A stretch of DNA of 64,000 nucleotides from Bacteroidales bacterium (lineage in GTDB: Bacteria > Bacteroidota > Bacteroidia > Bacteroidales > F082): the NCBI GenBank assembly GCA_028704385.1, contig JAQVLA010000001.1, positions 62,001 to 126,000 on the forward strand. The letters are read 5' to 3'. The position numbers were made by a program, and so were the translations under genes. Position 1 is the first letter of the stretch. The number at the start of each line of letters is the position of its first letter. Shown here in pieces: positions 36,520-45,216 of the stretch. Below the pieces are notes generated by a model, which was not told the DNA's origin, ran no database searches, and was given only the letters and a program-made list of their open reading frames with translations.

Positions 36520-37864
36520 ACGCTTCAGGGTTCAGATGATAATCAGGGTGGTGCTTTTGTTGGCTTCTACCCTTGTTTTAGCATTTCTGTACAATCACAA
36601 GCAATTCCTGGTGAGTGCCATTATATTGCTGGTACTGATTGTGTTACAAACCATTTCGTTGACTTTGTTTGTCGAGCACACCAATAAACGTCTGGCCAAG
36701 TTTCTGGAAGGAGTACGACATGCTGATTTTTCGACGTCTTTTTCTGATGAGGGTCTTGGAAAAAGTTTTACAGATCTTAGTCATCAGTTTAATCAGATCA
36801 TCAACGAGTTCAAGAAGAACAGGGCCGAAAAAGAAGAACATTTTAATTATCTTTTAACTGTAATTCAACATGTTAGTATTGGTATTATTGTGTTCAAACG
36901 TGATGGAAAAATTGATGTATTTAATAATGCCATAAAAAAACTGCTTCGGGTGAGCCATCTGCGTAATATCAAAGAACTGGAAACCGTGAAAGAAGATTTA
37001 CCCGAACTACTTTTGAGGATGAAAGCCGGCGATAAAAACCTGATAAAAATTTTCCTGGAAGATGAACTCATACAAGTTTCGGTAAATGCCACCGAATTCA
37101 GGATGCGTGGAGAGGAGTATGTATTGGTTTCGCTGCAAAATATTCATCCCGAGCTGGAGGAGAAGGAGATAGAAAGCTGGCAGCGACTGATACGGGTGCT
37201 TACACATGAAATCATGAATTCTATCACGCCTATTTCGTCTCTGGCGTCAACCATTCAGGAAATGATGGTGAATCCGGAAACAGACAAAATTGAAATGAGC
37301 CAGCTCACCGACGAAGACCTGGAGAGCATTCACAGTGCCATGGCTACCATCGAAAGCAGAAGCAGAGGGTTGTTAAATTTTGTGGAGATTTATCGCAATC
37401 TCACGCGTATCCCCAAACCTAACTTTCGGTATTTTGCCATCAGGGAACTGTTTGATAAAGCGCATGAATTACTCAAACCGAAACTTGATCTGCACAGCAT
37501 CAAATGTGTGTGTAAGGTATTTCCTGACGAGTTGATGCTTTTAGCCGACCCTGATCTGGTAGATCAGGTTTTGATCAATTTGTTCCTGAATGCCATTGAT
37601 GCTGTCAAGGAAAAAGATGACGCACAGATTGCCATCACAGCTTCAACAAACCTGAATAACAGGATCAGCATTGAAATAGCCGATAACGGGCATGGCATCA
37701 AGCCTGATTTGTTAGATAAAATTTTCATGCCTTTTTTTACCAGTAAAAAGGAAGGATCAGGCATTGGATTGAGCCTCTCGCGCCAGATCATGCAGATGCA
37801 CAAAGGTGCCATTTCGGTGAAATCAAAACCAGAGGAAGGAACTGTTTTTACACTGACCTTCTAA
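36509..37864 (+). CDS. Membrane histidine kinase, partner of the sigma-54 regulator
   Basis: The 451-residue kinase overlaps the regulator gene by 11 bases. It has two N-terminal membrane helices (about 9-57) with almost no periplasmic loop, then a PAS-like domain (LLTVIQHVSIGIIVFKRDGKI). The phospho-acceptor motif is LTHEIMNSITPISSLAS, and the ATP-binding domain has LINLFLNAIDA (N box), IADNGHGIKP and the FFTSKKEGSGIGLSLSRQI lid. The near absence of an external sensor suggests it reads a membrane or cytoplasmic signal. With the regulator it forms a two-component system that probably controls the divergent pump operon. Confidence 0.94.
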   Translation: MIFKRFRVQMIIRVVLLLASTLVLAFLYNHKQFLVSAIILLVLIVLQTISLTLFVEHTNKRLAKFLEGVRHADFSTSFSDEGLGKSFTDLSHQFNQIINEFKKNRAEKEEHFNYLLTVIQHVSIGIIVFKRDGKIDVFNNAIKKLLRVSHLRNIKELETVKEDLPELLLRMKAGDKNLIKIFLEDELIQVSVNATEFRMRGEEYVLVSLQNIHPELEEKEIESWQRLIRVLTHEIMNSITPISSLASTIQEMMVNPETDKIEMSQLTDEDLESIHSAMATIESRSRGLLNFVEIYRNLTRIPKPNFRYFAIRELFDKAHELLKPKLDLHSIKCVCKVFPDELMLLADPDLVDQVLINLFLNAIDAVKEKDDAQIAITASTNLNNRISIEIADNGHGIKPDLLDKIFMPFFTSKKEGSGIGLSLSRQIMQMHKGAISVKSKPEEGTVFTLTF

Positions 37865-37914
37865 TCGCATAATCAGATGTTAATCGTACTAATCAAATAG
37901 ATAATAAGAATGCT

Positions 37915-39417
37915 ATGAAACAACTAATTCTGCTGATTTTGATGAATTTAGGCTTAGGTCATGTGCTTTTTTCGCAGGTATTTGTTGTGCATCAGAAAAA
38001 TATCACAACCCGTATTCATGCCGATGCAGCCTGGATTCGGGGCAATTCCGGGCTCGATTTAATTGTGACCGGGGAGTTGGCACAACAAGATATGAAAGTT
38101 GTCACAACTTACTATTTCAAAGATCGCAACCAGGTTTATAAGGCTCAGCCAAAAGGCTTGCCTGATTTAAAAAGAGCCAGTATCGCCGTTGGAGATCTCA
38201 ACAAGAATGGCCTGGCTGATGTGTTTTTAAGTGGTGTTGATAGCCAGGGAAGGTTTTTGGCTGGAATATATTTTCAACAGACAAACGGAAACTTTGTCCT
38301 CAGTCCGGTACAAGTACCGGCTTTGGTTGATGGCCATACCGAAATTGCTGATTTCGACAAGGACAATGATCTTGATATTTTGCTTACCGGAATGGATGCC
38401 TCGGGCAGAAGCCGGACAGTAATTTTAGAGAATAAGTCGGGGGAGTTTGCTATAAGAAGCTTTGACATGCCAGGCGTTATCAATGGTGAAGCGCGATGGG
38501 GCGATGCCAACAAAGATGGGTTTTTGGATATTTTTATCACCGGAAACTGGAACGGCCACCCTGTAAGCCGCTTATACATATACAAGGAAGGTAATTACCT
38601 GCTTCATCCGCAATCTTTTCCGGCTTTGACTAACAGTGCAGTGGTTTGGGCCGATTTTAACAACGATGGCCTCAACGATTTTGTATTGGCCGGAGCTGAT
38701 GTAGATGGCCGCCCATACACCCGGCTTTTTCTGGGTAATAAAAGCCTTTATTTTGACGAACAAAGTATCTCCGGATTCAGGCCGCTGAAAAATGTGAGCA
38801 TGGATATCGCTGATTTTGATTCAGATGGCGATATGGATCTCCTGATAGCCGGCGAAAGTATGGAAAGACCTTATACCATCTTATACGAAAATAAAGGAAA
38901 AGGTATTTTTGAAGATTTTGTTGCCGGACTGCCATGGGTGAGTGAGGGAGTTGTACGTTTTGGCGACTTTGATCTGGATGGCGATCCCGATATTTTTGTG
39001 ATGGGCATCGATGTTTGTTATAATCTGATTGGCAGCATTTATAAAAACACCTTAAATCCTGAAAAAGTTATAGAAGATTCCATTACAAACATCTTCATCG
39101 ATTCGCCCATTGTTGACCTCAGTCGCGGGCCCTATTATTATTTTGTGTTTTCGTCATGTTATTGCGATCCTGAAAATAGCGGCAAAAAGGATTACCATGC
39201 TTTTGTGAGTAACATCCATCAGGAGAAGCATGATTTTGACCTGACGTATATTTTCAACGACCTGTTGATCAAGCGTTTTTCGGGATGGGGTGAAACCGAT
39301 CGGGGGCACCGGACTTCCAATGCTTTTATCAACCGTGCCGATGCCGAAGAAGGGCGTAAACAAGTGATTGGTGGTTATCAGGATGAAGGTTTTATTATGC
39401 ATTATATCAATTGGTAA
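37915..39417 (+). CDS. Exported FG-GAP/VCBS repeat protein
   Basis: The 500-residue protein has a signal peptide (about 1-21, GLGHVLFSQ). Repeats follow with the calcium-binding-like motif DxDxDGDxD: GDLNKNGLADVFLSG, ADFDKDNDLDILLTG, GDANKDGFLDIFITG, ADFNNDGLNDFVLAG, DIADFDSDGDMDLLIAG and FGDFDLDGDPDIFVMG. Together they should make a seven-bladed propeller of the FG-GAP/VCBS type. The last ~120 residues form a separate globular tail (CYCDPENSGKKDYHAF) with no sorting motif seen, so how it reaches or stays at the surface is unclear. It lies after the kinase gene but is not obviously part of its operon. Confidence 0.88.
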   Translation: MKQLILLILMNLGLGHVLFSQVFVVHQKNITTRIHADAAWIRGNSGLDLIVTGELAQQDMKVVTTYYFKDRNQVYKAQPKGLPDLKRASIAVGDLNKNGLADVFLSGVDSQGRFLAGIYFQQTNGNFVLSPVQVPALVDGHTEIADFDKDNDLDILLTGMDASGRSRTVILENKSGEFAIRSFDMPGVINGEARWGDANKDGFLDIFITGNWNGHPVSRLYIYKEGNYLLHPQSFPALTNSAVVWADFNNDGLNDFVLAGADVDGRPYTRLFLGNKSLYFDEQSISGFRPLKNVSMDIADFDSDGDMDLLIAGESMERPYTILYENKGKGIFEDFVAGLPWVSEGVVRFGDFDLDGDPDIFVMGIDVCYNLIGSIYKNTLNPEKVIEDSITNIFIDSPIVDLSRGPYYYFVFSSCYCDPENSGKKDYHAFVSNIHQEKHDFDLTYIFNDLLIKRFSGWGETDRGHRTSNAFINRADAEEGRKQVIGGYQDEGFIMHYINW

Positions 39418-39489
39418 GCTGAAAACTTTTATATTAGGCGTTCAAATTTTGATGCGTTTTTAAGCATTAGCAGCTAACCAATAGCAGGC

Positions 39490-42003
39490 ATGGATAAAAT
39501 TCTTACAAATCAACAGCTCGAACTTGCAGCCGGGTTTATTCAGTTTACCAACCGACATGTTTATCTTACAGGAAAAGCCGGAACAGGGAAAACCACCTTC
39601 TTAAAGAATCTTTCCAATATCACTTCCAAGCACCATGTAGTAGTTGCACCTACTGGTGTGGCAGCCATCAATGCTGGTGGTGTAACCATACATTCCTTTT
39701 TTCAGCTCTCGTTTGGGCCTCAGCTGCCCGAAGCTGCCCTGGAAGTTTTAGCCTCTAATCCACAGGCAGAACAACCAGCCTACGAAGCCAGGTATCAACG
39801 ATTTACGAGAGAAAAAATCAGATTGATCAAACGAATTGATTTGCTTGTGATTGACGAAATCAGCATGGTGCGTGCCGATCTGCTTGATGCAATCGACAGG
39901 GTTTTGCGCCGTTTCAGGAGGAGGGATTTGCCATTTGGAGGGGTACAGCTTCTGATGATTGGTGATATTCAGCAATTGGCTCCGGTAGCCCGTGAAGAAG
40001 AATGGCAATTGCTGCGTCCCTATTACGATTCGGTTTATTTTTTTAGCAGCCATGCCCTCAAGGTTTCGGATTATGTGACCATCGAACTGAAACACATTTT
40101 CAGGCAACAGGATCAGTATTTTATTGATATTTTAAATAATATCCGTGAGAATTATTTGGATCAGCCAACCCTCGAAAAGCTAAATAGCCGATTCCATCCG
40201 GATTTTGATCCCGACGAAAAAGAAGGATACATTACGCTTACCACGCATAACTATCAGGCAGATCAGATCAACCAAATGAAAATGAAGCAGCTGAAAGGCA
40301 AAAGCTGGATTTTTAAAGCAACCGTTGAAGGTGATTTTCCTGAAATGGCCTATCCGGCTGACGAACAACTGGAGCTGAAAGTGGGAGCGCAGGTGATGTT
40401 TGTGAAAAATGATCCCTCGCCGGAGAAACGATTTTATAATGGAAAAATCGGACGGCTCATTGGCAGAGAGGAAGACCAACTTGTGGTGCAGTGCGATGAC
40501 GAAGCCATTGATGTGGAGCCACTTACCTGGCATAACATGAAGTATAAGCTGGACGAAAGGACCCAACAGATCGAAGAAGCGGTGATAGGCAGTTTTAAGC
40601 AATTTCCGCTGAAGCTGGCATGGGCAATCACCATTCACAAAAGTCAGGGACTCACCTTCGAAAAAGTTGTTATTGATGCCAATGCAGCTTTTGCGCACGG
40701 ACAAGTGTATGTAGCTTTGAGCCGTTGTACAAGCTTTGAAGGTGTTGTGTTAAAGTCGCAGCTTCAGGCCCGTGGTATAGGTGCAGATGCCGCAGTGAAA
40801 GGTTTTTTGCACGAAATCCCGAAGCGTAGCCCGGATGAAGCTGTTCTGGAATCGGCCAGAAGAGCTTTTGAGTTTGATCTGCTGGTAGAACAGTTTGATT
40901 TTCAACTGATGTTGAAACTGCTAAAAATCATTTTTAAAATTGCTAATGAGAACCGCGGAAGCATTCAAAAAGCCTATTTGGAAATGGTTTCTGATGCTAT
41001 CAATAAATTGAATGAGCTCGATAAGGTGAGTCAGCGATTCCGGCCACAGCTGCAAAAATTGTTTTCGTCTTTGGACAGCTTAGAACAAAATGTTGCATTA
41101 CAGGAAAGAGTCAAAAAGGCTGCTGATTATTTTCTGGAACAGCTTAACAACTCGTTTACAAAAAATGATTTTACGGTAGAAACAGACAATAAACAAGTAA
41201 GTAAACGATTTACCGGCCTGGAAGAGCAGCTGGAGGAACAACTTCGAGTAAAGCTGGCTACTCTCAGTCAGTGTAAAGAGCAGGGTTTTGAAACAAAGGA
41301 ATATCTGAAAACCCGCAATGATGCTGCTTTGGGTAAGGCTGCACGAACCACTGGGAAGACGAAACAGGAAACACCGGTCAATTATCACAAGCCCTTGTTT
41401 GAGTCGCTTAAGAGTTGGAGAAATAGGCGGGCAATGGATGATGGCCTGGAACATTACAGGGTAATCACCATTAAATCGATGCAGGAAATTGCAGCCAAAC
41501 TGCCGGTGAGCATGATCGAGCTTAAAGCTATCAACGGCATCGGTAAGCGTAAGCTGGCTGCATACGGACACGAATTACTCGAATTGGTTGTGAGATATGT
41601 GGGAGAGGAAAATATTGATAAATCCGCCATTAACAAGGATGATACAGTAGTTGTTAAACAAAAGAAACCAAAGGGATCTACATACACCGCCACACTGGAA
41701 CATTTAATGACAGGCAGAACAATTGAGGAAACAGCCAAGCTGCGAGGATTTGCTGTGAGTACGATTGAAAGTCATGCAGCTGCATTAATCAAAGAGGGTA
41801 AGCTGCATGCCCGGCAATTGATAGCTGACGACAAGTTAAACCTCATCTCTGAATATTTTATCGAGACTGAAGACCCACGTCTGGGACCAGCAAAAGAAGT
41901 GTTAGGAGAAGAGGTTAGCTTTGGAGAGTTGCGGATCGTGTCAAGTCAACTGATACACGATGGTAAGCTGGAGCCCTGGCAAGGAGAATATGGCCGCGAA
42001 TAG
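39490..42003 (+). CDS. PIF1-like superfamily 1 helicase fused to HRDC and helix-turn-helix domains
   Basis: The 837-residue protein has Walker [10 protein letters not shown] (about 28-36), a DEIS-type Walker B ([19 protein letters not shown]), motif III ([11 protein letters not shown]), HIFRQQD and the C-terminal [14 protein letters not shown] and [10 protein letters not shown]. These are marks of PIF1/RecD-related 5'-to-3' DNA helicases. After about residue 440 comes a coiled region, then an HRDC domain (near 650-705, [19 protein letters not shown]) and an HTH/RQC-like end ([24 protein letters not shown]) as found behind RecQ. The helicase is thus a PIF1 motor with a RecQ-like tail. It is the last gene before the tRNA/repeat region. 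Confidence 0.93.
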   Translation: MDKILTNQQLELAAGFIQFTNRHVYLTGKAGTGKTTFLKNLSNITSKHHVVVAPTGVAAINAGGVTIHSFFQLSFGPQLPEAALEVLASNPQAEQPAYEARYQRFTREKIRLIKRIDLLVIDEISMVRADLLDAIDRVLRRFRRRDLPFGGVQLLMIGDIQQLAPVAREEEWQLLRPYYDSVYFFSSHALKVSDYVTIELKHIFRQQDQYFIDILNNIRENYLDQPTLEKLNSRFHPDFDPDEKEGYITLTTHNYQADQINQMKMKQLKGKSWIFKATVEGDFPEMAYPADEQLELKVGAQVMFVKNDPSPEKRFYNGKIGRLIGREEDQLVVQCDDEAIDVEPLTWHNMKYKLDERTQQIEEAVIGSFKQFPLKLAWAITIHKSQGLTFEKVVIDANAAFAHGQVYVALSRCTSFEGVVLKSQLQARGIGADAAVKGFLHEIPKRSPDEAVLESARRAFEFDLLVEQFDFQLMLKLLKIIFKIANENRGSIQKAYLEMVSDAINKLNELDKVSQRFRPQLQKLFSSLDSLEQNVALQERVKKAADYFLEQLNNSFTKNDFTVETDNKQVSKRFTGLEEQLEEQLRVKLATLSQCKEQGFETKEYLKTRNDAALGKAARTTGKTKQETPVNYHKPLFESLKSWRNRRAMDDGLEHYRVITIKSMQEIAAKLPVSMIELKAINGIGKRKLAAYGHELLELVVRYVGEENIDKSAINKDDTVVVKQKKPKGSTYTATLEHLMTGRTIEETAKLRGFAVSTIESHAAALIKEGKLHARQLIADDKLNLISEYFIETEDPRLGPAKEVLGEEVSFGELRIVSSQLIHDGKLEPWQGEYGRE

Positions 42004-42014
42004 TTGATCATTAT

Positions 42015-42045
42015 TTTGTAGGAAACAAATCTTGGTGTATTTTTG
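42015..42045 (+). promoter_or_regulatory. Promoter in front of the tRNA-Pro region
   Basis: TTTG at 42015-42018 and TATTTTTG at 42038-42045 are full matches to both elements, spaced 19 bases. Transcription would start about 42050, just before the decayed tRNA-like segment, and would reach tRNA-Pro. Confidence 0.65.
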
Positions 42046-42055
42046 CACAGTATTT

Positions 42056-42120
42056 CGGGATGTAGCCCATCATTGGCGGGGCGTTGAGTTCGGGGTATTG
42101 CCCGCACATTCGATGGTGAG
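42056..42120 (+). pseudogene. Decayed tRNA-Pro-like copy
   Basis: The segment begins with the same 11 bases as the intact tRNA-Pro 80 bases downstream (CGGGATGTAGC), has TTCGGGG at the anticodon-loop position and CCGCA then TTCGAT near the T-loop position, so it aligns along most of its length with one inserted base. It lacks the 3' acceptor strand and the D and anticodon stems no longer pair. It reads as a remnant of a tandem duplication. Alternatively it is leader sequence with chance similarity. Confidence 0.42.
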
Positions 42121-42135
42121 TAGTTTTTAGGAAAA

Positions 42136-42209
42136 CGGGATGTAGCGCAGCCCGGTAGCGCGCTTCGTTCGGGACGAAGAGGCCGCAGGTTCAAATCCTG
42201 TCATCCCGA
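42136..42209 (+). tRNA. tRNA-Pro (anticodon CGG)
   Basis: The cloverleaf is complete: acceptor CGGGATG pairs with CATCCCG, D-arm GCGC/GCGC, anticodon stem CTTCG/CGAAG around TTCGGGA (anticodon CGG), and T-arm CAGG/CCTG around TTCAAAT. The discriminator is A, and CCA is not encoded. A terminator follows immediately. Confidence 0.96.
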
Positions 42210-42210
42210 C

Positions 42211-42246
42211 AAAAGGCTGAGTGTTTTGCTCAGCCTTTGTCGATTT
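42211..42246 (+). terminator. Terminator of tRNA-Pro
   Basis: The stem AAAGGCTGAG/CTCAGCCTTT is formed around the loop TGTTTTG, and a run of T follows a few bases later (GTCGATTTTT). Confidence 0.8.
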
Positions 42247-42277
42247 TTGCAGTTTATGAAGATTAATTTTTAATAAA

Positions 42278-42359
42278 ATAGCGCAACCCCGACAGGGTTG
42301 CAGCAATTGTTGTAAAAGAGTTTTAAAAAGGGAATACAACCCTGAAGGGGTTGCGCTAT
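42278..42359. repeat. REP-like intergenic inverted repeat
   Basis: Outer arms ATAGCGCAACCCC (42278-42290) and GGGGTTGCGCTAT (42347-42359) are perfectly complementary over 13 bases. Inside each arm sits a smaller hairpin (CAACCC..GGGTTG and CAACCCT..GGGGTTG). Similar GCGCAACCCC elements are scattered in Bacteroidota genomes as non-autonomous, REP-type repeats moved by single-strand transposases. There is no transposase in this window. The stretch 42360-42577 shows only a tandem TAGTTCTGGA pair (42367-42386). Confidence 0.75.
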
Positions 42360-42577
42360 GTCTTAATAGTTCTGGATAGTTCTGGAACTTTTGCTTGATC
42401 CCGATAACTAATGCGTCTGGACATGTTCCAAGTTTCCAAAAACAAGTACGATTGAAGAAGCAAGAGAATGAGCAAGCGTATTGAGTTAAGTTTGTATTAA
42501 AAAATGAATTTGCTGCTTAAGAAAAAATCGAGCCCCCATTAAGCGGGGCTTACGCAAAAGACCAAAGTTTTGGAAAG

Positions 42578-42787
42578 GACTCGGGCATCAACGAAGTGGG
42601 CTCGAACATCAACGATGTAGACTCGAACGGCAACGATGTGGACTCAAACGTCTTCGATGTGGACTTGAACGTCTTCGATGTGGACTTGAACGTCTTCGAT
42701 GTAGACTCGAACATGAACGATGTGGACTTGAACGTCTTCGATGTAGACTCGAACATGAACGATGTGGACTCGAACGGCAATGATGTG
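42578..42787. repeat. Tandem array of ten 21-base units
   Basis: Units start every 21 bases from 42578 to 42767, with the general form GACTCGAACnnnnACGATGT and variable middle (GGC AAC, GTC TTC, ATG AAC). The right end at 42787 is abrupt. The period is a multiple of three and the array is open on both strands, giving short heptapeptide repeats in either direction (DVDSNGN or FKSTSKT types), but there is no start signal or domain. I treat it as a non-coding minisatellite. Confidence 0.85.
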
Positions 42788-42793
42788 CCCTAT

Positions 42794-42946
42794 GAGGATG
42801 TCAGGGCTCTGCCCCTTGATTTTAACCTGTGCGATTTGATTTCTACCAAGATTTCAGGGCTCTGCCCCTATGAAGATGTCAGGGCTCTGCCCCTACGAAG
42901 ATTTCAGGGCTCTGCCCCTAGGAAGATTTCAGGGCTCTGTTCCTTG
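42794..42946. repeat. Array of five 25-base units with a small palindrome
   Basis: Each unit carries AGATTTCAGGGCTCTGCCCC, in which GGGC and GCCC can pair. Unit cores begin at 42803, 42856, 42881, 42906 and 42931. The first copy is set apart by an extra ~28 bases, and the last ends GTTCCTT. There are no spacers, so this is not a CRISPR array. Confidence 0.8.
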
Positions 42947-43159
42947 AATGCAATATACTTTATATAATTTCAACCATAGTGCCACCACGCTGGGCTATCG
43001 TAATATTGTCTGCGAAGAAAACCTTCAAGGGTTTGAAAAACCGAGAAAGGTTTTGGCATGCCATACCAACAATAGCAGCACCCTGGCTGAGTTCTTTCAA
43101 TACTGTAGATGTATGGTTCCTCAAAAAAAAATGTGAGCGTTGCTATTACAAATAACAAA
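42947..43159. other. Gene-free stretch after the repeat arrays
   Basis: I see no gene here. The part from about 42968 to 43060 (CAACCATAGTGCCACC and onwards) looks like the noncoding spacer sequence that recurs next to REP-like repeats in this phylum, but without a comparison I cannot confirm that. The short reading frames across it carry no recognisable motif. Confidence 0.4.
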
Positions 43160-43199
43160 ACAAAGGGCTGTCTGACACATTTGCCAAACAGCCTTTTTC
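43160..43199 (-). terminator. Terminator of the leftward T9SS cargo gene
   Basis: On the minus strand AAAAAGGCTGT and ACAGCCCTTTG form a stem around an 18-base loop, with a T-rich tail (GTTTTGTT), 23 bases past the stop codon. Confidence 0.65.
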
Positions 43200-43221
43200 G
43201 AATAGGAAATATTCAAAAAAT

Positions 43222-44898
43222 TTATTTGATCACATGGATTTTTTGGGTGGAAAGTCCTTTTGCTGTTTGGACATGGGCGACATAAGTGCCTGATTTTAGC
43301 TCAGTAACACTTAAGTCAAATTCGTTGGTGCCGGGCGCTTGGTGCTTGACAAGCTGTCCCATAAGGTTAAATATTTTCACCTCCACGATAGTTTCATCAC
43401 TTTGTAGCTTTACGAAATCGTTTGCCGGATTCGGGTAGATCGCAACATTATGAACCGTTTGTTGTATTTCGCTGGTATTAACCGTGCTATTAGAATAGAG
43501 CAGGGTAATGTTTGGATATAGGTCAACACAATATCCCCATGGCGGAATGGATAAGGGATTAAAGGGCTGATCGTCTCTTTCGGCAGCGCGCGAACGCTGA
43601 CTGGCAGTGTCGTAGGTGCAAATAAATGAAGTGAAAAGTTGTGCAACGGTGTACGATTTTACCGATTGAACTATCAGGTTTCCTCCATTATAGGTATAGG
43701 CATTATCGAAGGGAATAAAGAAGTCGTTCAAACCTTTTCTGAAGTTAACTGTGCCGTTAAACACCTCTGTGAACGCAGCCGGATCTAGCCAATCATCGGT
43801 GAGGTTGTTTTGTTCTGTTTCGCCTAGCATCAAATGGATCTCAACACCTTCTTCGTCTTCATCGAATTGAGCTGTGTATTTGATACCGGTAATGGCCTCG
43901 CCGTTTGCATCGATTTCATCAGCAAGGTAAAGTGTTTGGGTGTGGCTGTAAAGTTGGAAAAAGTTATAAGGAACAAATTTAACCGGAGTAAAATTCTCAC
44001 CTATCTCAATCGGTTCAATGTCCTCGGTTTGAACCGTAACAGGCAAGAGTTCAGATTGATCATTATCAACCGCTTCATCACCATTGAGTTGAACCACAGC
44101 GTAAACGACAGTATTTCCGGTTTCATCTTCCTCAGGAGTCCAGGTAAGATCATAGGTTACTTTTTCTGCAAAATCAATAGACGAACCCTGTACTGAGGAA
44201 AGCAATTCACCACCTTCTTTGTAAAGACCAACAGTGTAGTCGTTTTGTGTTATAAGGCCACCATTTATGATTTCGATGGTGTAATTTTCGTTTTTGCCAA
44301 CAGATGGTGTGATGTTTCCGCCAAAGGAAGCCACCAGCAAGTCATTGTTTACAACGGTTTCTATCTTAATATTGTCGATGCACCACAGATTGATGGCATA
44401 GCAGTTTCCGTCATATCTAAAGGCATACTGAACTGTAGTTGCACCCGATGGTACAGCAAAATAGTAAGCATATTCGCCCTGTACAATATTCAAAGTGCTG
44501 AGGGGCTGCTCCCACAGGGTTTGCCAGCTTGTTCCACCATCAAATGTGATATCCATTCCGATGATCTCGCCAAAATCCATTTCGTAATTGATAAGAAACT
44601 GTAAATAACTAATTATTAAACCTGTTTGGCCTGTAACATCAATCTCAGGAGAAACAAGCCGACTCAATCCTGCAGCCATGCTGTATCCCAGGTAAAGCTC
44701 TGGCGCTGTGCCTCCGGCCATTTGCGACACATTAACCGACCAGCTTGGGGGTTGTTCTGCATCGATAACCCAGCCAGGAGGGATGGTGCCTGCGCTATAA
44801 TCAAATCCTTCGGTATAAATAACCGTTTGTGCCGAAACATTTACCAGTAAAATGCTTGTAAAGAGCAAGGTGAGAAGGGGTGTAAAAACTTTTTTCAT
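43222..44898 (-). CDS. T9SS cargo protein with type A sorting domain
   Basis: The 558-residue protein has a signal peptide (MKKVFTPLLTLLFTSILLVN, cut near VSAQ). A jelly-roll-like anchor domain follows (about 25-185), with YTEGFDYSAGTIPPGW and AINLWCIDNIKIE, resembling MAM/choice-of-anchor modules. Next is a CARDB-like region (about 195-290, GGLITQNDYTVGLYK) and another beta domain. The C-terminal ~75 residues are a type A sorting domain: VAIYPNPANDFVKLQ, KIFNLMGQLV and LKSGTYVAHVQTAKG. The C-terminus predicts export by T9SS and attachment to surface lipopolysaccharide. No catalytic residues were recognised; it may be an adhesin or binding protein. It is monocistronic with its own terminator. 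Confidence 0.9.
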   Translation of the reverse strand: MKKVFTPLLTLLFTSILLVNVSAQTVIYTEGFDYSAGTIPPGWVIDAEQPPSWSVNVSQMAGGTAPELYLGYSMAAGLSRLVSPEIDVTGQTGLIISYLQFLINYEMDFGEIIGMDITFDGGTSWQTLWEQPLSTLNIVQGEYAYYFAVPSGATTVQYAFRYDGNCYAINLWCIDNIKIETVVNNDLLVASFGGNITPSVGKNENYTIEIINGGLITQNDYTVGLYKEGGELLSSVQGSSIDFAEKVTYDLTWTPEEDETGNTVVYAVVQLNGDEAVDNDQSELLPVTVQTEDIEPIEIGENFTPVKFVPYNFFQLYSHTQTLYLADEIDANGEAITGIKYTAQFDEDEEGVEIHLMLGETEQNNLTDDWLDPAAFTEVFNGTVNFRKGLNDFFIPFDNAYTYNGGNLIVQSVKSYTVAQLFTSFICTYDTASQRSRAAERDDQPFNPLSIPPWGYCVDLYPNITLLYSNSTVNTSEIQQTVHNVAIYPNPANDFVKLQSDETIVEVKIFNLMGQLVKHQAPGTNEFDLSVTELKSGTYVAHVQTAKGLSTQKIHVIK

Positions 44899-45080
44899 TT
44901 GTAGATTATTTTAATTTAAGAATTCATTTTATGCCTGATGTAATAGCAATCGAAAATGATTTAAGTCGATTTGTTCAAGGAATGACTTTTTGGTTCTGTA
45001 AATCATTTCAACATGCAAAGTAAAGTTAAAGCATGTTTGGAATCAATTCGTGCTGTATGGTATTTTAACTCATGCTTTAA

Positions 45081-45108
45081 TAAGTGCATGCACTTAGTCA
45101 GGCTAAGT
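45081..45108. promoter_or_regulatory. Nested palindromes upstream of the TPR kinase gene
   Basis: TAAGTGCATGCACTTA (45081-45096) is a perfect 16-base palindrome. Its right half also starts a second inverted repeat, ACTTAG-TCAGG-CTAAGT (45092-45108), so the two cannot form at once. They lie about 60-90 bases before the candidate -7 element in a 318-base gap without other genes. They could be an operator for the downstream LuxR-type regulator or an RNA switch. Confidence 0.45.
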
Positions 45109-45169
45109 ACTGCCTCGTATTTTGTTCAGAATCAGCCTGAATATCGCTATGCTTTATGGTTTAATGATG

Positions 45170-45177
45170 TAGTTTTG
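45170..45177 (+). promoter_or_regulatory. -7 element for the TPR kinase/LuxR operon
   Basis: TAGTTTTG matches TAnnTTTG. It lies inside the longest possible reading frame but 39 bases before the preferred start at 45217, which supports that shorter start. Confidence 0.5.
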
Positions 45178-45216
45178 CAACATAGAATGGCACGCGGTAT
45201 TAATGCTTTACTACTT

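Noticed and set aside
42550-42780. A minus-strand frame of FESTS/FKSTS heptads
   Set aside because: Same tandem array read backwards. The period of 21 keeps both strands free of stops, so openness is not evidence for coding.
42794-42946. A possible CRISPR array
   Set aside because: The 25-base units follow each other directly without unique spacers, and no cas gene is near.
42596-42967. A 123-codon plus-strand reading frame through both tandem arrays
   Set aside because: It is made only of the minisatellite units and has no start signal, signal peptide or domain; a frame on the other strand over the same array is equally open.
45013-45216. An N-terminal extension of the TPR kinase by 68 codons
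   Set aside because: The extension covers the palindromes and the -7 element, and the lipoprotein signal peptide begins at the Met at 45217.
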